Assembly: GCA_902771445.1 (NCBI GenBank)
Contig: CACXXD010000054.1
Location: 1 to 36,603, forward strand
Reading direction: 5' to 3'
Length of the DNA stretch: 36,603 nt
From: an uncultured Prevotellaceae bacterium
Lineage (GTDB): Bacteria; Bacteroidota; Bacteroidia; Bacteroidales; Bacteroidaceae
Under the pieces are notes generated by a model. It saw only the letters and a list, made by a program, of their open reading frames with translations. It made no database searches and was not told the DNA's origin. Numbering within the stretch: the stretch's first letter is position 1; each line of letters opens with the position of its first letter. Shown one piece after another: positions 25,902 through 35,237 of the stretch. The translations under genes were made by a program, and so were the position numbers.

Positions 25902-27584
25902 ATGAAAGAATACATTTGTCGTCAGCTCTTTTTCATTAGCTTTTTATGGTTGACATGTTGCGCGTTTGCACAAGAAAGCAAACTTCCTTTTCTTGAACAA
26001 GACTCGCCCAAATACGAGATAAGAGCCGTTTGGCTTACCACCATCGGAGGCATCGACTGGCCTCACTCTTATCATTCAAGCAGTCAGAAGAAAGAACTAT
26101 GCGAAATGCTCGACAGTCTGAAGAAGGTCGGCATCAACACCGTACTACTTCAGACACGAGTCAGAGGCACCACCATCTACCCTTCTTCCATGGAACCTTG
26201 GGACGGATGTTTTTCGGGAACACCAGGCAAGGCTCCTGCATTCGACCCTCTTAGATTTGCTATTGACGAGTGTCATCGGCGCGGCATGCAACTTCATGCC
26301 TGGGTGGTGACCATCCCCGTCGGTAAATGGAACAAACTGGGGTGTAGTCAACTCAGAAAGAAGTATCCCAACCTAATAAAGAAAATAGGTGATGAGGGCT
26401 ACATGAACCCCGAATCACCGCAGACAGCCGACTATCTGGCACGCTTCTGTCATGAGATTGTTGAAAACTACGATGTCGACGGCATTCATCTTGACTACAT
26501 CCGCTATCCAGAGACGTGGAAGATGCGCACCTCCAAATCACAAGGACGGGCAAACATTACTAATATTGTAACTACCATTAATAATAGAATCAAGGCATGC
26601 AAGCCTTGGGTGATGCTCAGCTGCGCAACCATTGGCAAGCACGACGACTTGTCGCGCTATCACTCAAACGGATGGAATGCCCGCACAACGGTCTGCCAAG
26701 ATGCCCAGCAATGGCTGCGCGATGGCATCGTCGATGCGTTGTACCCCATGATGTATTTCCGTGATAATCAGTTCTTTCCCTTTGCCATCGACTGGCAAGA
26801 GCAAGCCTGTGGCCGACTGGTTGTGCCGGGCTTGGGCATTTATTTCCTCGATCCGCACGAAGGACGATGGAGACTTGACGATGTGAAACGGCAGTTGAAC
26901 GTTATACGCCAACTGGGACTTGGGCAATGTTTTTTCCGTACCAAGTTTTTAGTCGACAACATTAAAGACATCTACAAACTGGAAAAGCAGTTCAATGCCA
27001 CCCCTGCCCTCATCCCACCCATGACGTGGCTAAGCAATGAGCGACCAACTATGCCTATAGTAAAAGGTGTCAATGGCAATGGCCGACTTGAATGGAATGT
27101 TTCGACAGCCAATCATTCTTCGCGCTGTGTGTACAATGTCTATGCTTCACGCGACTATCCCGTTGACATCAACAATCCAAAGAATCTTATTGCAACCAGA
27201 CTCACGGAAAATAGTTTAACTGTTGGACGGCAAAGCACCTATAATTATGCAGTTACGGCACAAGACAGATACGGAAACGAGAGCATGCCTGCACAACTAC
27301 AGCTTCGCCCGACTCCCAGCCTTCCTTCGGTTGCAACGGCTATGCCTATCGTAGACAAGGTGTTGCCACTGCCCAAATCATCTGTCATCGATGCCGATTA
27401 TATCGCTGTCGAGACATTGCAAGGCCAGAGGGTAGCCTATTTTTTATACAGCGACACGGTACTTCATGTTGCCCATCTTCCGGAGGGATGCTACCAATGG
27501 CGCACCATCGGCAAGAAAAAGCGCCAACATCGATTAGGATTATTCACAATTAAACGTCAAAAGCCATGCCCATCATCGAAATAA
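25902..27584 (+). CDS. GHL10 (family 10-like) glycosyl hydrolase, secreted
   Basis: The 560-residue protein has a signal peptide ending at CAFAQ (residue 24). The GHL10/DUF187 barrel begins YEIRAVWLTTIGGIDWP and continues with VGINTVLLQTRVRG, MQLHAWVV and GIHLDYIRYPE (acidic residues expected in the active site). After about residue 380 come a fibronectin-like domain (about 395-470) and a C-terminal region ending in basic residues. Related proteins act on carbohydrate or glycan linkages, but specificity is unclear. The last 19 bases overlap the next gene, suggesting coupled translation. Confidence 0.85.
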   Translation: MKEYICRQLFFISFLWLTCCAFAQESKLPFLEQDSPKYEIRAVWLTTIGGIDWPHSYHSSSQKKELCEMLDSLKKVGINTVLLQTRVRGTTIYPSSMEPWDGCFSGTPGKAPAFDPLRFAIDECHRRGMQLHAWVVTIPVGKWNKLGCSQLRKKYPNLIKKIGDEGYMNPESPQTADYLARFCHEIVENYDVDGIHLDYIRYPETWKMRTSKSQGRANITNIVTTINNRIKACKPWVMLSCATIGKHDDLSRYHSNGWNARTTVCQDAQQWLRDGIVDALYPMMYFRDNQFFPFAIDWQEQACGRLVVPGLGIYFLDPHEGRWRLDDVKRQLNVIRQLGLGQCFFRTKFLVDNIKDIYKLEKQFNATPALIPPMTWLSNERPTMPIVKGVNGNGRLEWNVSTANHSSRCVYNVYASRDYPVDINNPKNLIATRLTENSLTVGRQSTYNYAVTAQDRYGNESMPAQLQLRPTPSLPSVATAMPIVDKVLPLPKSSVIDADYIAVETLQGQRVAYFLYSDTVLHVAHLPEGCYQWRTIGKKKRQHRLGLFTIKRQKPCPSSK

Positions 27585-28369
27585 CATCCACCGAGCTGCC
27601 AGAACTGGCTCCATTCACTAAACTCACGGAGGCCCAACTTCGGCATGCCGAAGATTTGGCCGAAGGGGGCTTGTTCATAGCCGAAAGCCCAAAGGTAATC
27701 CACGTTGCGCTCAATGCTGGCTATCAGCCTGTCGCACTCTTATGTGAACGTAAGCATATTGAAGGCGATGCCGCCCAGATTATTGAACGGATAGGTGACA
27801 TCCCCGTCTACACAGGCAACCGTGAATTACTGGCCAGTCTGACGGGCTATAAACTGACCAGAGGAGTGCTGTGCGCCATGCAACGTCGCACCATGCCCAC
27901 AGTAACCGAGGTATGCAAGGATGCACGGCGCGTTGTGGTGATCCGTGGAGTGGTTGATACAACCAATATCGGTGCTATATTTCGCTCTGCTGCCGCCCTG
28001 GGCATCAATGCTGTGTTGCTGACACCCGATTCTTGCGACCCGCTCAACCGTCGGTCAGTTCGTGTCTCTATGGGTTCAGTATTTCTTATACCTTGGACAT
28101 GGATCGACTTCTCTCTCAGCGAGTTACGAGACTCAGGATTCAAGACTGCCGCTATGGCTCTCTGCGACAATTCCATTTCCATCGACGACCCGCGACTTGC
28201 TGCTGAACAAAAACTTGCCATCATCATGGGAACCGAAGGCGACGGACTACCCAAGGAGGCTATTGCCGAGGCCGACTATGTAGTACGCATCCCTATGTCG
28301 CATCAAGTCGACTCGCTCAATGTTGCGGCAGCTGCGGCTGTTGCCTTCTGGCAATTGCGAATACAATAA
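27566..28369 (+). CDS. TrmH/SpoU-family RNA 2'-O-methyltransferase
   Basis: In this 267-residue SPOUT methyltransferase all three motifs are present: NIGAIFRSAAALG, IIMGTEGDGLP and the knot-forming IPMSHQVDSLNVAAAAAV at the C-terminus. A short N-terminal substrate-binding domain precedes it. It methylates ribose 2'-OH of tRNA or rRNA using S-adenosylmethionine; the target cannot be decided. The start overlaps the glycosidase gene by 19 bases even though the functions seem unrelated. Confidence 0.92.
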   Translation: MPIIEITSTELPELAPFTKLTEAQLRHAEDLAEGGLFIAESPKVIHVALNAGYQPVALLCERKHIEGDAAQIIERIGDIPVYTGNRELLASLTGYKLTRGVLCAMQRRTMPTVTEVCKDARRVVVIRGVVDTTNIGAIFRSAAALGINAVLLTPDSCDPLNRRSVRVSMGSVFLIPWTWIDFSLSELRDSGFKTAAMALCDNSISIDDPRLAAEQKLAIIMGTEGDGLPKEAIAEADYVVRIPMSHQVDSLNVAAAAAVAFWQLRIQ

Positions 28370-28373
28370 TAAA

Positions 28374-28417
28374 GAGGTATGAGATTCGGCCTTGTTTAAT
28401 GCCATATCCCATACCTC
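28374..28417. terminator. Bidirectional terminator between trmH-like gene and prfC
   Basis: GAGGTATG (28374-28381) pairs with CATACCTC (28410-28417), with further pairing GAT/ATC and GGC/GCC inside small symmetrical loops. It lies between convergent genes. It lacks a strong T run on either strand. Confidence 0.5.
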
Positions 28418-28445
28418 GTACTAAAGATTTCCTTATTACCGTTTA

Positions 28446-30035
28446 TCAGAATTCACTCGTAAAGTGGAACTGAATGTGCTCAAAGTCTTGCTGAGCCATA
28501 GAAAGTACATAGCCCGAATCAGCCAAGAACACATCGCGCCCCTCTTTGTCCTTTGCCATATACTGATATTTGCGCTTCTTGAATGCATCCAGTTCTTGCT
28601 CGTTATCGCTCGAAATCCAACAAGCCTTATAAAGATGGACTGGCTCCCAACGGCACTTGGCATTGTACTCGTTCTCCAGACGGTATTGTATCACCTCGAA
28701 CTGCAACTGTCCAACCGTTCCGATAATCTTGCGTCCGTTGAACTGATTGACAAACAACTGGGCTACACCCTCGTCCATCAACTGGTCTATACCCTTTTGC
28801 AGCTGCTTCGACTTCATGGGGTCGTCATTCTCAATATACTTGAACAACTCTGGCGAGAACGAAGGCAGTCCCTTGAAGTGCAACTGCTCACCCTCTGTGA
28901 TAGTATCGCCAATCTTGAACATGCCTCCCGTGTCAGGCAGACCCACGATGTCGCCAGGCCAAGCCTCATCAATAGTCGACTTGCGTTGCGCCATAAACTG
29001 TGTGGGCGAAGTGAACCGCATGGTCTTTCCTTGGCGCACATGCAGATATGGCTGATTGCGCTGGAATTTGCCTGAGCATACTTTGCAAAAAGCAATACAC
29101 GAACGATGATTCGGGTCGATATTGGCCGTAATCTTAAAGATAAAGCCTGTAAATTTCGGCTCGTCTGGCTGCACGTCACGCTCTTCGGCCTTGGTGGGAC
29201 GAGGCGATGGGGCAATCTCAACAAAACAGTTGAGCAGCTCCTGCACACCAAAGTTATTCAGCGCTGAGCCAAAGAAGACAGGAGCCACTTCTGCTGTGCG
29301 ATAAGACTCAACCTCAAATTCTGGATAGACCCCGTCAACAAGTTCCAAGTCCTCTCTCAGTTTTTCGGCATCTCTCTCCCCTACTCGCTCGTCAAGCATC
29401 TGGCTATTGATGTCCACTTCGACTTTCTCTGTAACACGCTGTTTGTCAGGAGTAAATAAGTCTAGCTTTTGCTCGTAGATATTATAGACGCCCTTGAACT
29501 TGGCTCCCTGGTTGATAGGCCACGACAGGGGACGCACTTTAATCTCAAGTTCCTTTTCAAGTTCATCGAGCAAATCGAAAGGATCGCGTCCTTCGCGGTC
29601 CATCTTGTTGATAAAGATGATGACGGGAGTCTTGCGCATACGGCAAACGGCCATCAGCTTACGTGTCTGCGTCTCAACACCCTTTGCGCCATCCACAACG
29701 ATGATGGCAGAGTCGACAGCCGTCAGCGTGCGAAATGTGTCTTCGGCAAAGTCCTGGTGTCCGGGGGTGTCAAGGATATTGACTTTATACTCCACATCTT
29801 TCCCATCAGGAGTATAATCGAACTCCATGACCGACGTAGAGACTGAGATACCGCGTTGTTTCTCTATCTCCATCCAGTCGCTGGTGGCTGTCTTCTTAAT
29901 CTTGTTGTTCTTTACTGCGCCGGCTACCTGTATCTGTCCGCCAAAAAGCAGAAACTTCTCAGTCAGTGTAGTCTTACCAGCATCCGGGTGCGAGATAATC
30001 GCAAAGGTTCTACGTCGTTCTATTTCTTGATTCAT
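28446..30035 (-). CDS. prfC: Peptide chain release factor 3
   Basis: This 529-residue translational GTPase has G1 in [12 protein letters not shown] (16-27), G3 in DTPGHQDF, G4 in NKMD and the RF3-specific region [22 protein letters not shown]3 recycles RF1/RF2 from the ribosome after termination in a GTP-dependent way. It is the third gene of the operon DUF4924-rfbD-prfC and begins 11 bases after rfbD. The length is normal for the family. Confidence 0.96.
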   Translation of the reverse strand: MNQEIERRRTFAIISHPDAGKTTLTEKFLLFGGQIQVAGAVKNNKIKKTATSDWMEIEKQRGISVSTSVMEFDYTPDGKDVEYKVNILDTPGHQDFAEDTFRTLTAVDSAIIVVDGAKGVETQTRKLMAVCRMRKTPVIIFINKMDREGRDPFDLLDELEKELEIKVRPLSWPINQGAKFKGVYNIYEQKLDLFTPDKQRVTEKVEVDINSQMLDERVGERDAEKLREDLELVDGVYPEFEVESYRTAEVAPVFFGSALNNFGVQELLNCFVEIAPSPRPTKAEERDVQPDEPKFTGFIFKITANIDPNHRSCIAFCKVCSGKFQRNQPYLHVRQGKTMRFTSPTQFMAQRKSTIDEAWPGDIVGLPDTGGMFKIGDTITEGEQLHFKGLPSFSPELFKYIENDDPMKSKQLQKGIDQLMDEGVAQLFVNQFNGRKIIGTVGQLQFEVIQYRLENEYNAKCRWEPVHLYKACWISSDNEQELDAFKKRKYQYMAKDKEGRDVFLADSGYVLSMAQQDFEHIQFHFTSEF

Positions 30036-30046
30036 TGCTTATTCTT

Positions 30047-30901
30047 TTATTTCAACAAAAGAGCGATGCATTCGGCCAGCGACTCTTCCCAGTAAGGCAC
30101 TTCGATACCGTAGGTCTCCTTTATCTTAGTCTTGTCCAGCACCGAATAGTGTGGACGATTGGCGGGAGTCGGATACTCTGCGGTGTGCAATGGCTTTACA
30201 TGACATGTCTTGATGCCAGCTATACGATGGATGGCCTTCGTGAAGTCATACCATGAGATGACGCCCTCATCAGAATAGTGATAAACACCAGGTTTCACCC
30301 CTTGCTCAATGGCGGCAAAGATGGCAACAGCCAGGTCGCGTGCATAAGTCGGCGTACCAATCTGGTCGAAGATGACGCCCAGCTCAGGCTTCTCATTGCC
30401 CAGCCGAATCATCGTCTTCACGAAATTGTTGCCAAAGGTGCTGTAGAGCCATGCCGTGCGGATGATCATCGTGCGCTTACACAGCTTCGATACGGCCAGT
30501 TCGCCAGCCAGTTTTGTACTACCGTAGACACTGTCAGGACATGGGGTGTCCGTCTCAACGTAGGGAGTGTGCTTTGTTCCGTCAAACACATAGTCGGTCG
30601 AGATCTGTATCAGCCAGCCCCCACACTTCTCAATCGCCATTGCCAGATAGGCAGGTGCTTCGGTGTTCAGTGCAGTACACAGCTCCTTATTGCTTTCAGC
30701 CTTGTCTACTGCGGTATAGGCAGCACAATTCACGATGCCTTCTATCTCATGCTCTGTTACAAACGTCTCGATAGCTTTCTGATCGGTGATGTCCAGTTCT
30801 GCCACGTCAGTATTAAAATAGGTATGCTCCGGATGCACCTTTTCCAGCAACTGCATCTCGTTGCCCAATTGGCCATTGCAGCCAGTGATTAGAATATTCA
30901 T
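30047..30901 (-). CDS. rfbD: dTDP-4-dehydrorhamnose reductase
   Basis: This 284-residue short-chain dehydrogenase/reductase has the NADPH motif GCNGQLG (7-13), STDYVFDG and the catalytic pair Tyr126/Lys130 in VYGSTK. It reduces dTDP-4-keto-L-rhamnose to dTDP-L-rhamnose. The epimerase rfbC is in another operon about 24 kb to the left. It starts 6 bases after the DUF4924 gene. Confidence 0.94.
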   Translation of the reverse strand: MNILITGCNGQLGNEMQLLEKVHPEHTYFNTDVAELDITDQKAIETFVTEHEIEGIVNCAAYTAVDKAESNKELCTALNTEAPAYLAMAIEKCGGWLIQISTDYVFDGTKHTPYVETDTPCPDSVYGSTKLAGELAVSKLCKRTMIIRTAWLYSTFGNNFVKTMIRLGNEKPELGVIFDQIGTPTYARDLAVAIFAAIEQGVKPGVYHYSDEGVISWYDFTKAIHRIAGIKTCHVKPLHTAEYPTPANRPHYSVLDKTKIKETYGIEVPYWEESLAECIALLLK

Positions 30902-30907
30902 ATCTTA

Positions 30908-31453
30908 CTATTCAAATTTTAAACCTTCTTCCTTGTCTTTCTTGTAGTAGTCCGAGAGCATTCCCATCAAGGTCGATATTTCCTTCACGGCATGCAGGGT
31001 GTTCGGCGTAATCTCCTTTTTCTGAAGTCGCAGCATCATCACGCCATAAAGCGAGTTGAAACAAGTCTCAATCTCATTCTCTTCCTTGTTTGCCCCCTTG
31101 TTTCTCAGTTCAACGATAAACGGCAGCACCTTGTAATAGGCCGAGTTATAGAAAGGAAACTTTGGCGATGCCAGCAACTGCGTATGCAATTCTATCAGCA
31201 TCTGCATGGTCACCTTGTTGATTTGCAGATGTCCTTGCTCGCGACACCCCTCCTCGTTCATCATACGAATCAGGTTGCCAAACCAGTCCACTTCGTCTTC
31301 CTTTTGTTCTTCCGTATAGTCGAACCGTTCTACATATTCTCTTTTTATGCGCGACAACGAGCAGCCGAAGGCACGTATTGTGTCTTCTATCTGCCACATA
31401 TATAGCAGATACTCAGCTATATTCGTTTTGCGCAGTTCGTCAGCAATAAACAC
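30908..31453 (-). CDS. DUF4924 family protein
   Basis: This 181-residue, mostly helical, soluble protein with no signal peptide matches the Bacteroidetes DUF4924 family (MFIADELRKTNIAEYLLYMWQIEDTIRAF, then EEQKEDEVDWFGNLIRMM). The function is unknown. It is first in the operon with rfbD and prfC. As far as I remember this gene order recurs in related genomes. Confidence 0.8.
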   Translation of the reverse strand: MFIADELRKTNIAEYLLYMWQIEDTIRAFGCSLSRIKREYVERFDYTEEQKEDEVDWFGNLIRMMNEEGCREQGHLQINKVTMQMLIELHTQLLASPKFPFYNSAYYKVLPFIVELRNKGANKEENEIETCFNSLYGVMMLRLQKKEITPNTLHAVKEISTLMGMLSDYYKKDKEEGLKFE

Positions 31454-31494
31454 TTTTTTCTTCTGATTTTAGAATGTAACATGATGTTCGCCTG

Positions 31495-31502
31495 CAAAAT
31501 TA
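31495..31502 (-). promoter_or_regulatory. -7 box for DUF4924-rfbD-prfC
   Basis: The minus strand reads TAATTTTG about 42 bases before the start codon. A TTTC about 22 bases further upstream is a weak -33 candidate. Confidence 0.5.
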
Positions 31503-31651
31503 CAGAATAAAGCTGACATACCGAAACGATTTGGGAAGATTAACGTAAATCGAACTTAAATATAGTTCACTGTCTGATTCATCGGTGACATTTGCATACT
31601 GAATATTATCACTTTTTATTCCTTAATCTTTTATCTTTCATTTTTTATTCG

Positions 31652-31659
31652 TATCTTTG
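31652..31659 (+). promoter_or_regulatory. -7 box for the toxin-antitoxin operon
   Basis: TATCTTTG matches TAnnTTTG, 27 bases before the antitoxin ATG. The 150 bases upstream hold no gene. Confidence 0.5.
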
Positions 31660-31686
31660 CAGCGTAAAACATTAATACAGAAGAAT

Positions 31687-31941
31687 ATGACCATTGTTAG
31701 TACAAGAGATTTTCGGGCTAATCAGACCAAGTTCCTGGACATGGCTCTACGTGGCGAGCATGTCGTGCTGAAGTCACGTCGTGGCAGTGTCCGCCTGATG
31801 CCCATAGAGGAAGAAGAGCCAAAACGTGACGTGACAGCAGAGATTTGCCAAGGCATGAAAGACTGGAAAGAGTATTTAGAGACAGGCAAGTCAGACAAGT
31901 TCGTAACATGGGAGGAAATGATGAATGAGTTACGAGATTAG
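31687..31941 (+). CDS. Phd/YefM-like antitoxin
   Basis: The 84 residues from the ATG at 31687 start MTIVSTRDFRANQTKFLDMAL, the usual Phd/YefM DNA-binding N-terminus, then a strand segment VVLKSRRGSVRLMPI and an acidic toxin-binding tail. An in-frame start 10 codons earlier overlaps the promoter and lies outside the homology. It would bind and neutralise the downstream RelE-type toxin and repress the operon. The toxin gene overlaps it by 17 bases. Confidence 0.88.
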   Translation: MTIVSTRDFRANQTKFLDMALRGEHVVLKSRRGSVRLMPIEEEEPKRDVTAEICQGMKDWKEYLETGKSDKFVTWEEMMNELRD

Positions 31942-32269
31942 TCCACACAAGACATTTCTTGTTGAAGCTAAACACCTTAAAAAGCGTTATCGCAGTTTCA
32001 ACGATGACCTTGAGGACTTTAAGAAAAGTCTTCAAGAAAATCCCTTCCAAGGTGCAGAGCTTTGTCCAGGCATTCGCAAGATTCGTATGCCCATTGCGTC
32101 CAAGGGACGGGGCAAGTCTGGCGGTGCTCGCATCATCACGGCCAATGCTATCATTGCCGAGCACGAGGGGCGCATAGCCCTCCTCACCATTTACGACAAG
32201 GAGGATGCATCTACCGTCAAGCTGAACGTCATTAAGCAGATGGCTCGCGAGCTGGGATTTAATGTCTAA
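31925..32269 (+). CDS. RelE/ParE-superfamily toxin
   Basis: The 114-residue protein has the RelE-like order: an N-terminal strand and helices (FLVEAKHLKKRYRSFNDDLEDFKKSL), then GIRKIRMPIASKGRGKSGGARII, IALLTIYDKEDAST and a C-terminal helix. RelE-type toxins cleave mRNA at the ribosome; ParE-type toxins inhibit gyrase. The Lys/Arg-rich centre and the YDK segment favour RelE/YafQ-like nuclease action, without certainty. Both genes look intact. Confidence 0.85.
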   Translation: MSYEISPHKTFLVEAKHLKKRYRSFNDDLEDFKKSLQENPFQGAELCPGIRKIRMPIASKGRGKSGGARIITANAIIAEHEGRIALLTIYDKEDASTVKLNVIKQMARELGFNV

Positions 32270-32302
32270 CCATTTCTTTTTTCTCAGGAATCATCGTTTG
32301 TT

Positions 32303-32692
32303 TTATTCCAACAATATCACCGTAGCCTTGCTATTATTCATGTTGGGCATCGTCTTACCGACGGGCGCATTAATATATGTAGGATCACAGATTACAAACT
32401 TCATACCATCCAGCATGATATAGTCACCCTTCACCTCTTCTGTAAAATGAACAGCCATAGCCAAGTGTCCCGGATAGAAGACAAGTATCACCTTCAGCCC
32501 CAGCAAGTCACGTACCAAACGCGACAATAATATGGAACGGTCTTCACAGTCACAATAGGGATAAAACAGCGACTCCTCTGCAAAGAACGCACGGTCACAG
32601 CCCCACACCTTGTCATCATACTCATAAACGAAAGCAGTCTGCACCCAGTTCAACAAACGCTCCATAGCACTCAGTTCACTCCTTCCTTTCAA
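32303..32692 (-). pseudogene. Transglutaminase-like protein, C-terminal fragment
   Basis: The 129 codons carry the catalytic part of a transglutaminase-like domain: Cys in YCDCEDRSILLSRL, His in YPGHLAMAVHF and Asp in CDPTYINA. Full-length Bacteroidetes relatives are much longer and have a secreted N-terminal portion, which is missing here. Upstream the sequence switches abruptly to a DUF1016 fragment at about 32690. This looks like a deletion joining two broken genes. The catalytic triad itself is intact. Confidence 0.7.
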
Positions 32693-32958
32693 CCCGAAAA
32701 ACCCCTTAGCCCAGGTAGTTCCTGTTGTAGCAATTCTGAGATAGTGCCAATAGCATTGCTACCCCATCTTGCTGCTCTGCTTTGGGCGGAAATATACCCG
32801 CCAATAGCATAGTAAAGAGCCAACACTTCCTTGTTTACTAACCGTGCTGCACGATAGCGACTCTCCAATATTGCTTCCTTGATAGCCTTTACTGCCTCAG
32901 CATACGTCGCTGTTATTTGTTTCTGTTCCATATTCGCTGTTATTTGTTTCTGTTCCAT
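32689..32958 (-). pseudogene. DUF1016 (YhcG N-terminal) fragment
   Basis: The frame gives 89 residues: EQKQIT repeats, then TYAEAVKAIKEAILESRYRAARLVNKEVLALYYAIGGYIS and LLQQELPGLRGFSG before a stop. This matches the N-terminal winged-helix part of DUF1016 nucleases; the C-terminal PD-(D/E)XK part is gone. ATG at 32958 was preferred to 32988 because a promoter -7 box overlaps the latter. A 27-bp tandem duplication repeats the start region (MEQKQITAN twice). Confidence 0.7.
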
Positions 32959-32975
32959 ATCTTCAATATCCTTTG

Positions 32976-33006
32976 CAAAGTTAATCATTTATTACAAAAT
33001 AATCAA
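32976..33006 (-). promoter_or_regulatory. Promoter of the DUF1016 fragment
   Basis: On the minus strand TTG (33004-33006), a 20-base spacer and TAACTTTG (32976-32983) fit the consensus. The predicted start falls about 12 bases before the ATG at 32958. Confidence 0.5.
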
Positions 33007-33043
33007 TGGAAGCCTCTTCGTGATTCTTCTTATAGTCTTATTA

Positions 33044-33358
33044 TTAGCAAAATCCCTTACAACGAACGGAGAACAAAACCTGTCTTTTTTCGATGGAAAG
33101 GGAATCCCATATAGTAGTGAGTTCTGAATCCTTTATTTCGTCAAACGATGGATAGTCTGTGCATGGAACTCCGTTCTCCTCGTATCGCCGTTTGGACGGC
33201 ATGCCCGACATCAAGACTAATTCCATATTCTTAACATTCCGAAAATCCCCTGTATGCCCTTCGTTATGCATAGCCAGTACAATTAGCTTTTCTCTTTTGG
33301 ATAGCAATCGGAACCATTCGTCTATCACTTCTATGGACGTTTCATATGTTTTAAGCAT
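33044..33358 (-). CDS. Hypothetical protein
   Basis: The ATG at 33358 gives 104 residues, beginning MLKTYETSIEVIDEWFRLLSKREKLIV. A longer start would lie inside the WG-repeat gene; this one begins 7 bases after its stop. The protein is soluble and charged and ends in a Cys-containing tail (VRCKGFC). I recognise no family. It is probably translated with the WG-repeat gene. Confidence 0.55.
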   Translation of the reverse strand: MLKTYETSIEVIDEWFRLLSKREKLIVLAMHNEGHTGDFRNVKNMELVLMSGMPSKRRYEENGVPCTDYPSFDEIKDSELTTIWDSLSIEKRQVLFSVRCKGFC

Positions 33359-33365
33359 CGTTATT

Positions 33366-34154
33366 TTATCTGGATTTATACTCATCATAGTCACCCTCAA
33401 AAGCATCAGCCAGCCCACTTTCCAAATCTTCACGGCTCCATCCGCTATAGTCTGCATAATCTTCCCAAGGTTCATCGTCTTCCCACCTGAAGCTCTCCTC
33501 TTGTCTTCCTACTTTTTCTTTATTCGGTATGTCGCAAAATGATTTCTTGAGTGACGATGCACCTGTATCCTTGCCATGATGCAGTAAGGGAAATATCTTA
33601 CCTTGGGCATTTGCCACGATGGATACGACAATGTCTTCAGTATTACCTAAAGCAACTTCACCATAGGTGGTTCGAAACGGAAAAAACAACCTCCCTGTCT
33701 TAAGGACGGCTTTAACTTCTATTTTATCAAGGCCAAATTCTTTCTTGAAATCCTCAACTATGTACGTTTTAATATATACGAGACCTGACAGTGAGTTATC
33801 TTTTACTAAAAGACTTGCATCTATTGTGTGCTCCTTGCCGTCAATAGCGACCTTAATGGAATGAATGTAGTTTTCGTTCAGTGTCCAAATATTATCGTAT
33901 TTCATAGGAAGTACAACTTCGCCCAAAGCATTGATAATGCCCCATTTCTTTTCGTTCTGCTTGTTGTACCGCATCACACGAGCAAAGCCACAACAGAAAA
34001 CATTGTCGCACCAGGCATAAAGGCCGAATGGAAATAACGTGTTGTTTTGTGCATTAATGTATGCGTATCTGAATTCTTCATCCCGTACAAGCGAGAGTCC
34101 ACAACTGAAAGGATTCATTTCTTTGTATTGTGGCTTAATGACAACGTTTCCCAT
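33366..34154 (-). CDS. WG-repeat protein, probably 5'-truncated
   Basis: In this 262-residue protein the beginning (GNVVIKPQYKEMNPFSCGLSLVRDE) and a later part (KKWGIINALGEVVLPMKYDNIW) are two WG (KWG) repeats. The rest is a unique region with an acidic, aromatic C-terminus (EDDEPWEDYADYSGWSRED). The first repeat starts in its middle and there is an in-frame TAA eight codons upstream of the ATG, so an N-terminal part with more repeats has probably been lost. WG repeats form beta-propeller-like or solenoid folds; the role is unknown. Confidence 0.6.
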   Translation of the reverse strand: MGNVVIKPQYKEMNPFSCGLSLVRDEEFRYAYINAQNNTLFPFGLYAWCDNVFCCGFARVMRYNKQNEKKWGIINALGEVVLPMKYDNIWTLNENYIHSIKVAIDGKEHTIDASLLVKDNSLSGLVYIKTYIVEDFKKEFGLDKIEVKAVLKTGRLFFPFRTTYGEVALGNTEDIVVSIVANAQGKIFPLLHHGKDTGASSLKKSFCDIPNKEKVGRQEESFRWEDDEPWEDYADYSGWSREDLESGLADAFEGDYDEYKSR

Positions 34155-34256
34155 TTGGTCTTTTGCGTATAATCTTTATCCATTGTAAATACAAGTTATG
34201 TTAGAATTAGGCAGCAAGTGTAAAATTTTGTCATAATTACTGCATGTATTTGAAAC

Positions 34257-35198
34257 TTATTCTTCGACCTCAAATAAATCTACATTATAATATTCTTCAA
34301 TAATTCTTCCCGATATTTTTCTAATTCTCGTATAATCTACTCCTTCATAATATGACAATCCACCATCATCGTCTTCTTTGCATGAAAAATCGCCATATTC
34401 TCCTGAATAAATACGAAATAATCTTTCTTCTTCTGTGTCAGAATCATAATTATCGTCTATTGTTACAACTTTTGCAGGGAAATCTACAATTATATCAGGC
34501 TTATTGTATCTGCTAATAGCTTTTTCCGCACAACCTGCTATTTCTAAGAATAGAGATTCTGCTTGCTCTCTATACATCATAATAGTTTTATATTTTTCAA
34601 TAAAAGAATCGATACTATCAAGTATAGAGGAATTAAAAGATTTTCCAGATAAATGAGAAGTTCCGTGACATCCATATTCATCTTCATCAATGTAATCAAT
34701 GTCTGCAATGAAATTATCCGTATCTATAATGACGCAGTCATACTTGTATCTTAGTGGTACATAGCCTGTATTATCGTCAATGCGTGCTTTAAGTCTATAA
34801 AGTGATTCTTTGAGCTTGTTCAAATCAGCTTCATTCTGATCTACATTTTCATTCTCCATAAAAGAGACTTCCTCATTTTTATCAGAATTAGTAAAAATGT
34901 TAGACAAATCGACATTATGTTTTTTTATGGACGAATGGCAAATAAGCCCCCAGCCATGTTCTTTATCGAATACAGCATCTGCTTCTTTTAGAACTTTGAC
35001 ATCATTGTTTTTGTAGAATTTAGTAGCCAATTTCTTTGACAGGACAAGCCAATCTTGACCATCTATAGATTTATTTAGATATATATAGGTTATATGAACA
35101 TTAGACCCTTCATAGAATTGAGTTTCAGAAGAGCATAACTGACATTTTGCAAGATCAATATCGTAATCTTTTACGAATTGTTTAAATGTTTTTTTCAT
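34257..35198 (-). CDS. Hypothetical AT-rich protein
   Basis: This 313-residue, acidic, soluble protein has no signal peptide or transmembrane helix. The codons are clearly more AT-rich than those of the housekeeping genes to the left, suggesting acquisition. The N-terminus MKKTFKQFVKDYDIDLAKCQLC contains a Cys pair (CQLC) too isolated to call a zinc site. The middle is helical and the C-terminus is Asp/Glu/Tyr-rich. No family is recognised. It begins 39 bases after the end of the broken XRE gene. Confidence 0.6.
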   Translation of the reverse strand: MKKTFKQFVKDYDIDLAKCQLCSSETQFYEGSNVHITYIYLNKSIDGQDWLVLSKKLATKFYKNNDVKVLKEADAVFDKEHGWGLICHSSIKKHNVDLSNIFTNSDKNEEVSFMENENVDQNEADLNKLKESLYRLKARIDDNTGYVPLRYKYDCVIIDTDNFIADIDYIDEDEYGCHGTSHLSGKSFNSSILDSIDSFIEKYKTIMMYREQAESLFLEIAGCAEKAISRYNKPDIIVDFPAKVVTIDDNYDSDTEEERLFRIYSGEYGDFSCKEDDDGGLSYYEGVDYTRIRKISGRIIEEYYNVDLFEVEE

Positions 35199-35237
35199 TA
35201 TATTTTAATAAATTGCTGCATTATTTCTCTAATACTT

